NCBI GenBank assembly: GCA_941918925.1
Contig: OW799233.1
Span: forward strand, 30,138,421-30,202,420
DNA: 64,000 bases
From: Phyto melanocephala
Lineage: Eukaryota; Arthropoda; Insecta; Diptera; Rhinophoridae
Direction: 5' to 3'
Shown here: piece by piece, positions 1-10,028 of the stretch
Layout: each line of letters opens with the position of its first letter
How positions within the stretch are numbered: the stretch's first letter is position 1
Position numbers and translations under genes: made by a program
Notes under the pieces: generated by a model
Databases searched by the model: none
Told to the model about the DNA's origin: nothing
What the model saw: the letters and a program-made list of their open reading frames with translations, nothing else

Positions 1-433
1 AGGAGAGCCAAAAAATAATAGTTTTATTATGTTTACTCTGCTGTATAACACTGACACATAAATACTCAATTTTGAACTAGATATTGAAACGAGATATCCT
101 TAAACAGTTTGGTTAAAAAAGTAAATGTTCAAAATTTTTCAATTAAACAAAATACAAAAATTCTAACGGCTAATAACATCATAAGAGCAACGTACGCACT
201 TTTCCACTATACACTAATATTCCTTAAGATTGAATAGAACTTGTTTTCAAATTCCATTTTCAGTTGTATATTTTAATGCATTAAACAAGATGATTGCGAT
301 TATTGCTATGAAATCGTTATTATATGGATAATTTGTTATTGTTTTATTTTCCGGTCGTGGAAAGACTCAAATAGGCCACAAGTTGATTTTAAAGAGTTTA
401 TTCCTTTAAGAATAAAACTCAGAGCAGGTGGTT
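1..433. other. AT-rich sequence without a recognised gene
   Basis: I see no convincing coding sequence or repeat boundary here. The mariner relic that follows may begin a little upstream of 434, but its reading frame is not recognisable before that point. Confidence 0.5.
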
Positions 434-650
434 GATTTTTTTAAAAAACAGATATCCATCACTACGTTGGGCCAAAAGTTTGATAACCGAATCATCTTAA
501 GAAATGGACCTGTAAATTTGCCACCTTCTTAGTGTGATTTATCAACTATGAACTACTTTTTTGTGGGAACACGTCAAATGTCTAGTCTATACTGATAAAC
601 CAGCAACGATTAATATTTAAGAAGCCAACTTAATATGAAATAAGACCGTG
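434..650 (+). pseudogene. mariner transposase C-terminal relic
   Basis: Conceptual translation gives a degraded match to the C-terminal catalytic region of mariner transposases. A segment like 'RIILRNGPVNLPPS' is followed by a stop, then 'CDLS', then an 'MNYFFVG'-like stretch where the family has CDLTPLDYFLWG, and, after a frame change, 'YTDKPATI'. The order and spacing fit the family. Several stops and at least one frameshift make it nonfunctional. No terminal inverted repeat is visible, so only this internal piece survives. Assignment to mariner is by family motif recognition; the subfamily is not determined. Confidence 0.72.
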
Positions 651-1267
651 TATACTTAAAAAAAATTGTGAAAAATTGGACGGGCAGGATGGCGTTTACA
701 AGGCTCTATAGGAGGACATCTGCCTCTATACACTCTATACTATTGTTGTCAAAAAAGTAAAAAAAATTAAATACTGAAACGAAAACAAAATTTTCAAATT
801 TAAAGCGAATTCAATAAACTTTGAAACTGCTCTTTTATATATAATCTTCTTAATATGGAAACAAAGATCATATTTTCCATCCCTGCCTAAATAAATGAAA
901 CCAAAACTCATTGAACAAAGTTTGAAACAACTCTTTTCGATGATCTGTCGAGACAAAACTATTCTGTGAATGTGCTTTGGAATAGATTTGACGCCTCTTT
1001 ATTTATATTCGAGGGAAGTTCTCAAAGGTTAGACCTATTTATTCGATTTTGTAAGTTAAAAAAACTAATAATAATAATAATATAAACAAAAATAATTGAT
1101 ACGTATTATTTTTGTTAATAAATAAAAAAAATATTTTCATATATATATTTGGACGCTATTGCCATTTTTTGTGTTTTAGTACTTGTCGGCACGTCAAATA
1201 TCTCAAGGTTGAGCACATTTTTTTTTCAGTTTTCTACTAGAAACTGGCTAAAAAATTTGAAACACTC
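651..1267. other. AT-rich sequence without a recognised gene
   Basis: Poly-A/T runs and short AAT repeats near 1068-1082. A short open frame on the minus strand (735-956) has no recognisable domain and I do not call it a gene. Confidence 0.5.
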
Positions 1268-1482
1268 AGGGCCATTATAACAATTTGCCGTTAGTTAAAG
1301 ATAGGATTTTTTGTGCCCAATAAATAGTTTTGCATTATTACAACTTCCATTTTTCATTGTTATTATTTATAATAATAATATTTTATGAATAAAAAAATAA
1401 TAAATGAAGGCTTTGTAATGCAAAGCCATTTATTGGTTCGACAAAATCCTGCCTTTAAATGGCAAGTTGTAATAATGGCCCA
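1268..1482. mobile_element. 215-bp MITE with about 70-bp terminal inverted repeats
   Basis: The left arm starts GGGCCATTATAACAATTTGCC (about 1269) and the right arm ends GGCAAGTTGTAATAATGGCCC (about 1481). The arms are inverted copies of each other over about 70 bp, including paired internal blocks such as AGGATTTT...CCAATAAAT and ATTTATTGG...AAAATCCT. The centre is AT-rich and noncoding. This is a classic short non-autonomous DNA transposon layout. The superfamily is not assigned because I cannot define an unambiguous target duplication. Confidence 0.75.
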
Positions 1483-3309
1483 TAATATTTTAAGCTTTTT
1501 TTCTTTTAAGTCATGGAAAACTAAAAGTATAAGAACTTTTGTTTACTAGTATCGGGTACGACGTTGTCTTAATTTATTATTAAACCTACACATAAAAAAA
1601 AGATGCATGCTTTGCATGTTTGTCGTTAATATTAATTAAATTTCCTAATTATTTTTGATTACTATTGTTTATGTAAACCCAATTAAAATATAGTAAATGC
1701 ATCCATTATTCTTAGATTTATCATTGTATGAATTTGATCTGTTGTTCTTCTTCTGGCTCCCTCTCTATTAGTCATTCTCAGCTTATAAACTAACATAAGT
1801 ATGTGTTAAACAAATAATAATTAATTGCGGTTAATGGTTTAATTTACGAATGTTTTTGTATATTTTTATATGTATGTATACATACTCATACATAAATACA
1901 TACACACATACAAACATTTAATTATATCTACATAAATAGCAACATTTTTGAACTTTTGTGGTTATATTGGTTTTTCTTGGTATATACGCATGTATATATG
2001 CTTGTGTATGTGTGTTAGAAAACCCTAGTGAGTTTATTAATATTTTATGTATAAGAGTAACACATAAAGTAAACAATTGTGGTTGCCATTGGTTGTATTG
2101 GATCTTAGAAATGTGGCAATACAATTAAATTTAAATGGAAATACACAAGAGAATTGGAAAAGTGTTTGTAAATAATTTGTTTTTCAATTATAACGTTTTT
2201 AGCTATCAAAAACAAAGATTTTTAAGGTTTTTTATTTATATAAATAAACGAAAAAAAAACAATATATAGTTAATAATTATAAGACCATTGTTTTTAGGAA
2301 TATGTAATTTTGCTAAGCAAAAAATTTTAAGTCACAAATCAAAACCGAATTGGAAAAATTAGATACAACTTCAAAGAGTTTTTAAGTCAAAGTAAGTATG
2401 TACATACATATATTTCAATTAAATTAAAATTTTTTTTGAATTAAAAATTTTTTTAGGGCAAATACATCACTTAGTCTGTTAGAAAAACTTTCCAAATATT
2501 TCGTTTTAGCTTTCAGAAAGGTAGTAAATGTCAAGAAACACATTAACTTCATAAAAAAGCTTGACTGTAAATCAATACGAACACATTTTCCTGCTTTTAA
2601 CAGTCATGACAAACAAACAGCAATAAATATTCTTCCACTTTGGCCTTAAAAGCCTTTTAACCATTTCTATTGTCTAACTAATATCAGGGGTAAAGGTTTC
2701 TATTCGAGAAAGTGTTTTTCTAGGTGTCTAGATGTGTAAATGTGTGCATGTGTATTTTTAGTTGAGACATGTAACTGTCATTTTAACAATTGTAATTGTT
2801 ATGTTAATGTCAATATGCTTGACCGCTTAACAAGTTTTAACTTTCAATATGGCATTTGATTGGTAGACTGTATTCCCAGTAGGATACCTAACGTAAGCTC
2901 GTTAATGACTACAGTTATAACTGTATAACGTATACGTTTACTAAGGAAAAATTTATCAGTTGTTAAGTCTTGTTAAGCATATACAATTTACCACCTACAG
3001 TTGCATATTTACAGTGAAGGAAAAAAGTCTGAATATACCAGTTGATTTACGCTTTTCAAAGAATTCTCGGGAGAATTTAAACATAAATTAATGCCATTAT
3101 TTAATGTATTAAAAAATATTTTTATTTATAAAATAATATTTAAATTCGTTAAAAAAACAAGAACGAAAATAATAAAAAATAAAAATATTCATAGGAAATA
3201 ACTCACCAAACAGCCACTTAAATATTTACAATTTCTAATTTTTTGTACACATAAAAAAAAATATAAAAAGGCATTTCAATATTAAGTAAGCCCAACTTGG
3301 GTATCAACT
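1483..3309. other. AT-rich sequence without a recognised gene
   Basis: Contains TA/CATA-rich microsatellite-like stretches (about 1860-1920) and long poly-A/T runs. No domain, tRNA or repeat boundary was recognised on either strand. Confidence 0.5.
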
Positions 3310-3620
3310 ACACCTTAAAATCGCCGGGGCATTGACATAACCAGCATTTCCGTTATAACGGGCATAATTTCCGGACATGCACTAAGTAATGAGTATTTTA
3401 AGATTTTACGGCTTGCTATGTCGTATTTGCGGACTAGGTTTTTAAAAACGTCGAAAGTATGTTCAATTGAGTTGTATTCCGACGACTGGGGTGGGAAGTT
3501 CAGCTTTCTAGGCGCGTGATATTTTAGCCACACTGTAACGACGTGCAGTGTACTTTGGATGCTAGAAAAGTCACCTATCTCCCAAATATGGCGAACAAAC
3601 CTATCTCGATCGTCCTAAAA
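3310..3620 (-). pseudogene. Tc1-like transposase C-terminal relic
   Basis: Reading the minus strand, a 72-codon open frame (3315-3533) contains 'PPQSSEYNSIEH', matching the Tc1 catalytic-end motif (WPxQSPDLNPIEH) that carries the third acidic residue (Glu). It ends with 'SMPRRF', typical of Tc1 C-termini. Upstream, about 3533-3620, a weaker QDD-like stretch may be the preceding catalytic Asp region. N-terminal DNA-binding domains are missing. It abuts a mariner deletion derivative (from 3672), so two superfamilies are juxtaposed here. The Tc1 assignment is by motif; the family within Tc1 is not determined. Confidence 0.72.
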
Positions 3621-3671
3621 TAAAACAAGGACTCGAAAATTTATACTTTATTTCAAAATGAATGTTTTGAT

Positions 3672-4215
3672 GTAAAGGGTCCGCCATCTAACGTTTTTTT
3701 TTAACTAGTGATTATTTCGTAAATGGTAACACTTAGCTCATGTCTGATTTGACAGATAATTACTTTTATCCTTCCGCTGAACGAATATGGGTGTGTATAC
3801 GCTTAAACAGCGCTGGGAAATATTCGGCCGATTTTTCCAAAAAATCATCTATTCAGATGAAGCTCATTTTGTTCTTGGCGGGTATGTAAACAAGCAAAAT
3901 TGTCGCATTTGGGACACAAAAAACCAGCACGCATTCATTGAAAAGCCGATATACCCAAAACGAGTCACTGTTTGGTGCGGATTTTGGTCTTAAGGCATAA
4001 TTGGGCCATTATTCTTCGAAAATGAGCAAGGAGTGGCCGTAGTCAATGGCGATCATTATCGGGCCATGTTGAACGAATTTTTGTTCACAAGAATTGAAGA
4101 GGAGGATATTGGCAACATTCGGTTTCAACGGGACAGCGCTACGTGACACACAGCCGAAGCTACACTTTATATAGCATATAAAAAAAAAACAAAGTTATTT
4201 GGCGAACCCTTTACT
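3672..4215 (+). mobile_element. non-autonomous mariner, internally deleted (copy 1)
   Basis: Bounded by an imperfect inverted repeat: TAAAGGGTCCGCCA at the left and GGCGAACCCTTTA at the right. It carries the start codon and first residues of a mariner transposase ('YTLKQRWEIF') fused directly to the central catalytic segment, so the helix-turn-helix region is deleted. A second element with the same left sequence, the same fusion and the same right end lies at 50730-51234. The two therefore come from an already deleted progenitor rather than from independent decay. Confidence 0.8.
3787..4200 (+). pseudogene. mariner transposase, internally deleted
   Basis: Starts at an ATG in the frame of the mariner N-terminus. 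After about 13 residues it jumps to the catalytic core: 'KIIYSDEAHF' (first catalytic Asp), 'YVNKQNCRIW', 'VTVWCGFWS', then an in-frame TAA at about 3991. The same frame then resumes as 'GIIGP', a segment like 'FENEQGVAVVNGDHYRAM', and 'GNIRFQRDSAT'. The second catalytic motif, normally QQDGATCH, is degraded here. The C-terminal third is absent, replaced by the fused 3' end. It cannot encode a working transposase. Confidence 0.8.
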
Positions 4216-4350
4216 TTAACCGAAATGATAAAATGTGGGGATATACTCATGCTAATGCTAATGGATAACGTATGAATTTAACATAATAATTTCGCTAAGT
4301 GTTTTGTTTTTAACAGTAGGATTGCGTTATTTTTACGTGATATATACATA

Positions 4351-4489
4351 TTGTTGCGTTTATACCTTTTATAAATGTTGGATTATTTCCTTTAAATAAA
4401 CCTTCCAGTGCTTTTAATTGCAATAAAAGAACTCAAATTGTATTTAAAGGAAATAAGCCAACGTTTATAAAAGGTATAAACGTAACAAC
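4351..4489. mobile_element. foldback MITE, about 48-bp arms
   Basis: The left arm (4351-4398) and right arm (4441-4489) are inverted copies with about three mismatches. They share TTTATACCTTTTATAAA and TTTCCTTTAAATA blocks around a 42-bp AT-rich loop. TACATA-like sequence flanks both sides and might be a target duplication, but the immediate edges do not match cleanly. It is noncoding. Confidence 0.75.
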
Positions 4490-4642
4490 TACATACATAT
4501 TTATTTTTTTATTGATCTTTACAATTATTAAATTCATACTCCATGTCCTTTAAACACAAATAATATACAAAGCTATTTAAATCACAAAAATTAAAAATTT
4601 TATGAAACCAGGGCATACCGTGAGGTCTAAGGCATATTAATA

Positions 4643-4843
4643 ATGTATAAACATACATCTTTATTAATTTTTAGTTTGGCTCTAGTTCATTTTATTATTA
4701 AATTTCTAATCATTAAATTAAGAAATCAATTTTTATTTGTGATAATGAAAGAATATGTTGGAAGAGTAAGTTTAAATACCGACACCAGCCGAGTGGAATG
4801 CATTTTCGAAACCAGCTACGGTTTCATCATCAGCACTCTTTGA
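4643..4843 (+). CDS. unassigned membrane-protein-like ORF fragment, copy 1
   Basis: A 66-codon frame with a hydrophobic N-terminal half ('LIFSLALVHFIIKFLIIKL', one likely membrane helix) followed by a polar tail ending near 'DTSRVECIFETSYG'. The same peptide with about five changes is encoded on the minus strand at 5344-5622, and a truncated copy lies on the plus strand at about 5225-5346. I do not recognise the family. It may be a fragment of a duplicated gene or a coding part of a mobile element; the conserved frame between copies could also simply reflect recent duplication. Confidence 0.3.
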   Translation: MYKHTSLLIFSLALVHFIIKFLIIKLRNQFLFVIMKEYVGRVSLNTDTSRVECIFETSYGFIISTL

Positions 4844-4957
4844 TCGGAATGTCTTAGTGTTGGATGTAAATATCATCTATTTAACTCACAAGTTTATACG
4901 AAATTTGATTTTGTGAATTAAACTTCACATACATATTCATATCCTTTGCTGTAGTGA

Positions 4958-5224
4958 GTGAGAACGAAATTTACCAAACTTAAGCTTTTCCCCTTTTTGT
5001 TATTCTATTCAATTATCACATTTTTTATTCTTGCTTTAAACCATCAATCTGATGGTAATGAAAGCTTTTCGTTGGTTGTGATCCTCACAACATTTTCAAT
5101 CATACATGTTTTTTTGTTAAGTCAGTTATTCAACGGAAAGTTGGTACTGACCGGTCTATATGATCATTACACCGTGCCATGTGTATATGTTAATTTTCTA
5201 ATTTTATTGTTGAACTTTTTTTAA
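4958..5224 (+). CDS. unassigned hydrophobic ORF next to the inverted repeat
   Basis: An 88-codon frame with no ATG at its 5' end (the frame begins at GTG). Two or three hydrophobic segments are visible ('FPFLLFYSIITFFILAL', 'SLVVILTTFSIIHVFLL', 'VYVNFLILLLNFF') separated by short polar loops. It stops at 5224, but a one-base shift would join it to the downstream 'KTLLIFSLALVHF' reading, as seen in the minus-strand copy. It may therefore be the upstream part of the same broken multi-pass membrane protein. The family is not recognised. Confidence 0.28.
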   Translation: MRTKFTKLKLFPFLLFYSIITFFILALNHQSDGNESFSLVVILTTFSIIHVFLLSQLFNGKLVLTGLYDHYTVPCVYVNFLILLLNFF

Positions 5225-5533
5225 CAAAGACTTTATTAATTTTTAGTTTGGCTCTAGTTCATTTTATTATTAAATTTCTAATCATTAAATTAACAAATGA
5301 ATTTTTATTTGTGATAATGAAAGAATATATTGGAAAAGTAAGTTTAGCTGGTTTCGAAAATGCATTCCACTCGGCTGGTGTCGGGATTTAAACTTACTTT
5401 TCCAATATATTCTTTCATTATCACAAATGAAAATTGATTTCTTAATTTAATGATTAGAAATTTAATAATAAAATGAACTAGAGCCAAACTAAAAATTAAT
5501 AAAGTCTTTGTTAAAAAAAGTTCAACAATAAAA
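5201..5533. repeat. large near-perfect inverted repeat (146-bp arms, 41-nt loop)
   Basis: The left arm 5201-5346 is almost exactly complementary to the right arm 5388-5533. The loop (5347-5387) carries GCATTCCACTCGGCTGGT. A third copy of the arm together with the loop sequence, contiguous and in plus orientation, lies at 4660-4822. So one arm is a truncated direct copy and the other a full inverted copy. A transcript across it could form a hairpin of about 146 bp. Confidence 0.85.
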
Positions 5534-5622
5534 TAAGAAAAATAAACATACATCGCGACAACAAACACAACAATTAAAAAACACATGTATTTTGTATTTG
5601 TATTTATGTCTGCATATGTCAC
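5344..5622 (-). CDS. unassigned membrane-protein-like ORF, inverted copy
   Basis: A 92-codon minus-strand frame with hydrophobic stretches ('MCFLIVVFVVAMYVYFSYF' and 'LIFSLALVHFIIKFLIIKL') and the same C-terminal 'DTSRVECIFETS' as the plus-strand copy at 4643. It lies mostly inside the right arm of the inverted repeat. Product unknown. Membrane location is inferred only from hydrophobicity. It may be a broken gene fragment. Confidence 0.3.
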   Translation of the reverse strand: MTYADINTNTKYMCFLIVVFVVAMYVYFSYFIVELFLTKTLLIFSLALVHFIIKFLIIKLRNQFSFVIMKEYIGKVSLNPDTSRVECIFETS

Positions 5623-5639
5623 ACTATTTCTATATTTTT

Positions 5640-8600
5640 CTTTAATTTCTAAAATTCTAAGGAAGCAATATAAAAACTTTCTATTCTAGGTCTTAAATTT
5701 TTATAAACATTTTAAGCAAACTGAAATTGCAAATTATTTATTGTAGAAAATAAAAAAAAACTAATTTGACATATTCAAACATATTAAAAAAAAAAATGTT
5801 TAGTTTGATAAATTGTATGTATATAAAAAAACAATCAGCTGATTGGTTACGAGTATCTAATTATTCTGCCTGGGTCAGGTCCTCGCACGTCAGGGAAAAT
5901 TTTTTTCTTTAAATTATTCATACTTTTATGAAATTTGACGTTTTAAATAAATCAGACAAGAGAGGGAACCAACGGACTGAGGTTTAAAGAAAGTGAAAAA
6001 AATTACAATATTCTGACGAATAAGGATAAATAAATTTGCCTTGAATGACAGCTATTATTAATAACATAAAAATAAACCCAATAGTTGTGAGACATTTTTA
6101 AGCTCTTTTAATCGTATAGAAAATTTCATTTTTCTAAAAAATCCGTTTTTGTAATATGAGTCTTTGATTTTAATTAAAAAGTTTAAATAAAATCCATTAA
6201 ATTTGCAAAGATTGTGACTTTACGAAAAGTTTATAGCTTTTCCTATACATACTGAACTTAATTCTACAGAATTTTGTCCTTGGAAAAAACCCATAAACAT
6301 TTCAACATTATGTACAGCTGGTTTGTTTAGAAAAATATTGGGGGCGGGGAAAAATAAGAAAAATTCCTATACTTAACATACAAACACAAAAATTTTCATT
6401 CATATTTCAAGACTCAAATACAGTGCCATATTGAAAAGTATAAACATATAATCGTAACAATATACGAGGGTGCTGTAAAGCAGTTGTTAAAATAATAATC
6501 ATATCCAGAAGCATGCATTAAGCATACTTTAGGTTTTATTATGTTCTGGTTTTTTTAAAAATGTGTTTGTAAGATTTTTATGTTTTCAAAGGGGAAGTGC
6601 ATGAATCAGAATGTAGATATAACAATAATGTGTTACTTGTTGCCGAAATGATAACAATTGTGTTTTTGCTTAATTTTTTTTTTTTTTTTGCTTTTGAGTA
6701 GTTTGAAAACTTATTTATAAAATAATTTTTAAGTGTGTTATTAATCATTTCCTTATGACATACTTATATGTAACTCACATTTTTATGATACTTTAAGACG
6801 ATCACAAATATAATTTAGAGAAAAAATCTTAAAACTTAAACAATATTATTAAATATGTCAAGTATTGAAGAACTCATTTCAGAACATTTCATACTTTACT
6901 ATTGTCTTTAAGAGGACTCTTAAGTCTGCTCCCATGCTCCACAAATAAACAAAAAGAAACACTTAAGCACACGCATACATGCATATTTCGGTTTTTGCTT
7001 TCTTTTCTTTGCTTTTGTTATTATGTATCAATCAATGCTGGGAAACAACAAAGACAGAAAATGGGATAAAAAAAAGATAAGAGTTGTATATGTACGGCTG
7101 TGCCGAATTTTATATACACACCAGCGGTAAAGAATATATGATTATGTGATAAATATGGACAGTTAGTGTCTACTTTTGATAAAAGAAAAAATACTTCTAT
7201 AATAATCAAAGATATTTAGATTAGTTTAGGTCAAAAGGAGGTATTTTGTTAGTCAAATATATACGTATGCCAATTTCGCTATTTTGATTGTCATTGGAAG
7301 AAAGCTAATAGATAAGAATAATCCAAAGAAAAAATATTGAATTAGGCAACAAATCCAGTCCTCCAATGTAATTTTTTAGGATTTTCTTCAGAAGCTGTAA
7401 GGTGTAGAGACCATAATAAAGTGTTCGTATCTTATAAGTTTGACCTCCTTATTGAATACTTAACATGTTATGCTGTATGACAGTTCTATCAAGCGTTGCA
7501 AATTAAGCCCTTTTCAGGCTTAATTAAGACTTTTTTAAACTTTTTAAGCCGAAGAAAATTAAGTTCTTTCATTAGCCCTTTTCAGCAATTTTTTAAATTT
7601 TTTCCAACAATTTAAAACTGTCATCTTAAAAATATTTCAAATAAGCTGCTAATAAAACGTATGTAGAAAATCTCCTGCAAGAGTGTTAAAAAAAATTTTT
7701 TTTTTACTTTTTTAATTACATTTATGAACGTTTCAAAGTAGTTACCGCGAAACTTTATTTGTATTTGTTGAAAATTTGCGTATTGTTTTAGTACGTGTTT
7801 AAGTTAAAGATGGATGTGTTTCTTATGTATCTTTTTTTGATTTATCGGATTTTGGTTATAAAGTGACATTTAGTAGAAGTCATGGGCAACAAAACTTGCA
7901 AAATGAACAAAAAATATTCCAAATAATTTCGATAAGCAATTACTAAAATCCACAAAAGCAATTATGCAAATATCGTAAATGCTAAATAAACTGTGTATTT
8001 TGCATACTGAACACTCACACAAAAACAACGAAAAATATCTTGACGCTGTTGGAAACATTATTGTTACAAATCCTTTGCATTTGAAATCGATTAATATAAA
8101 AACTCAGCAACAGAAGTTATAATTATATATGTTTTAAGCAGTAAATAGTTCAATTACTGCAATAGTTCATTTGAGAGAGGTGTACAAAATTCGATGTGAT
8201 TGTTTGTCATTAAAACTACACAGAACTAAATGCTCTAAGTATTACCTCAGCTTTAAATATTAAACCAGAAAATAAAATGCATAATCATATTTTAGATTCT
8301 TATCATTTTGCTTGCTAGGTAACGCGGTCACTTTTAAATATGAATTAAAGTTAGCTGACTAATATAACTTTGACTAAAAGTCAAGATTTAATTGAACTTA
8401 TATTTCAGTAACTGTCTTTTGTATATTACCTGGTTTTTCATTTAAAAATAATTTTGTTTAATATTTTTCTGAGTGAATAAAAAAATTATACCTGCTCTTA
8501 ACTAAATCTGATGGCTTTTAAGGGTATTATTGAGGGTATTACTTCCCCTTCTCCGATCCACCCCTTTTTGTTTCAAAATTGAAAATTGTTATCAAAAGTA

Positions 8601-9334
8601 GCTCGTGACTAGTTAAAACCAAATATAGATTACAGTTTTCCAGAAATTATACAAATTTATTTTTTGAAATAGGAGGGACCAAGATCTCTGCTCTACTCCT
8701 ATCGATATTTGATTTTTTACTTTACCAATATCTGTAGGAGCATCCTTCTTCTTTACCCAGGTCGCCTTACAACGTTAGAGTTATTTATTTTTAAGCTCAT
8801 ATTAGATTTTTTGAAAAGTTTTAATTATTTTTTCATTTACTTTTTTTTCGCTAAGCTTTAAACGATAGCAGAGTAACGAGAAGAAGCATTAAGAGTAATT
8901 CTAAAAATATCTGGTATATCTCATTGATCTACAACTTTTTACAAAGTGAAAAGGGCTTAAATTTGCGAAAGTTGTTTAAAAAATTACAGGGATAAAAGGC
9001 AAAAGTCCATATTAATTTTTTTTCTACTAATTTAAATTACAAAATGTGTGCAAATAATAAAAATGCGAATATATTAACTTTTGCCTTGACTGTGGTCTCA
9101 CGGTTTGAAAATGGACTTTACCTTGCACAGACATACCAAATTTACAAGCGTTTTGTTTTCTTGAGGTCACTAGTTGACATTCGACATTTATTTGAAGGTC
9201 CTAAAATTCTAGTAACTGCCATTCAGGTTAGGCTTCATCGAGTATATCTTTATTTCTTAAATATTGCAATACAATTTAAAACTATATTCTAATCCTATTG
9301 GTCTAGTGAAGTAACAAAGAACATTTGCTCTTGT
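5640..9334. other. AT-rich sequence without a recognised gene
   Basis: About 3.7 kb with only short open frames and poly-A/T runs (for example T-runs at about 6670-6690). No transposase motif, tRNA or repeat edge was recognised. Weak tandem similarity of 'AGCCCTTTTCAG' words occurs at about 7507-7585. Confidence 0.45.
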
Positions 9335-9412
9335 AGTATAACCAAACAAGGTCTCCGACGGGAATCGAAACCGCAAACCTGCCTTGGGCCATAAGCCAAC
9401 TGAAAAATAAAC
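9335..9412 (-). repeat. tRNA-like sequence, probable SINE relic
   Basis: On the minus strand an A-box-like TGGCTTATGG is followed by a B-box-like GGTTTCGATTCC (plus-strand GGGAATCGAAACC at about 9360-9372). The spacing is shorter than in a true tRNA, and I cannot fold a complete cloverleaf with an acceptor stem. A tRNA-derived SINE head or a decayed tRNA pseudogene fits best. Confidence 0.45.
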
Positions 9413-9590
9413 ACCAGATTTGAAAAATAACTTTTAAAAAACACTTCTTCCACACTACAAACTATAATCTGTTCTTTTTTTTAAATCATTAAATTAAACC
9501 CTTAATATTAAAATCAGATGTAATAACAATTCTATGTGTAACAAACGTAATGGCAAAATCAATATATCCTTTAGCAACTAAAGAATTTTT

Positions 9591-10028
9591 ATGAAATTGA
9601 AATCCAATACTGAAGCGAAAAGAAGAATAAGCAAAGGAATTGGTGTCAACAGCATCAAAAAGTATTGTGACAAAAAGGAAAATATCATTTACCAATTTTA
9701 TATTGTTTCTATTTTTCTTCATTTCAACTTTTCACTCACATCCATACACCAACATCTACTCAAATGTACTTTGTTTATGTGTACATATGACATACACTTA
9801 AAAAAGAAACCAATACGAATGACAGTTTATAAACATGACAGTATACATGAATTTAACCATCTACATTTTCCTTTCTTTGTGAATATAGAAATTGAAAGTG
9901 TAAAAGTGAAGTTAAAAGGAAAAACAAAAATCAATTGTATTATTAAATTCTTGTTTTTTAAAGCCTTTTGTTACAGTGCCTGGCACATAGAAGCACAAGA
10001 TTTCTCTCGTACATTGAAATTCGAATAA
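9591..10028 (+). CDS. unassigned 145-codon ORF
   Basis: The longest frame outside the recognised transposons. It starts with ATG and encodes a basic, Lys/Ile/Phe-rich protein of 145 residues without recognisable domain, signal peptide or zinc motif. In DNA this AT-rich a stop-free run of this length is uncommon but not impossible. The composition looks like translated AT-rich noncoding DNA (many Lys, Ile, Phe, Asn). Listed only because length alone makes it worth testing for conservation or expression. Confidence 0.18.
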   Translation: MKLKSNTEAKRRISKGIGVNSIKKYCDKKENIIYQFYIVSIFLHFNFSLTSIHQHLLKCTLFMCTYDIHLKKKPIRMTVYKHDSIHEFNHLHFPFFVNIEIESVKVKLKGKTKINCIIKFLFFKAFCYSAWHIEAQDFSRTLKFE

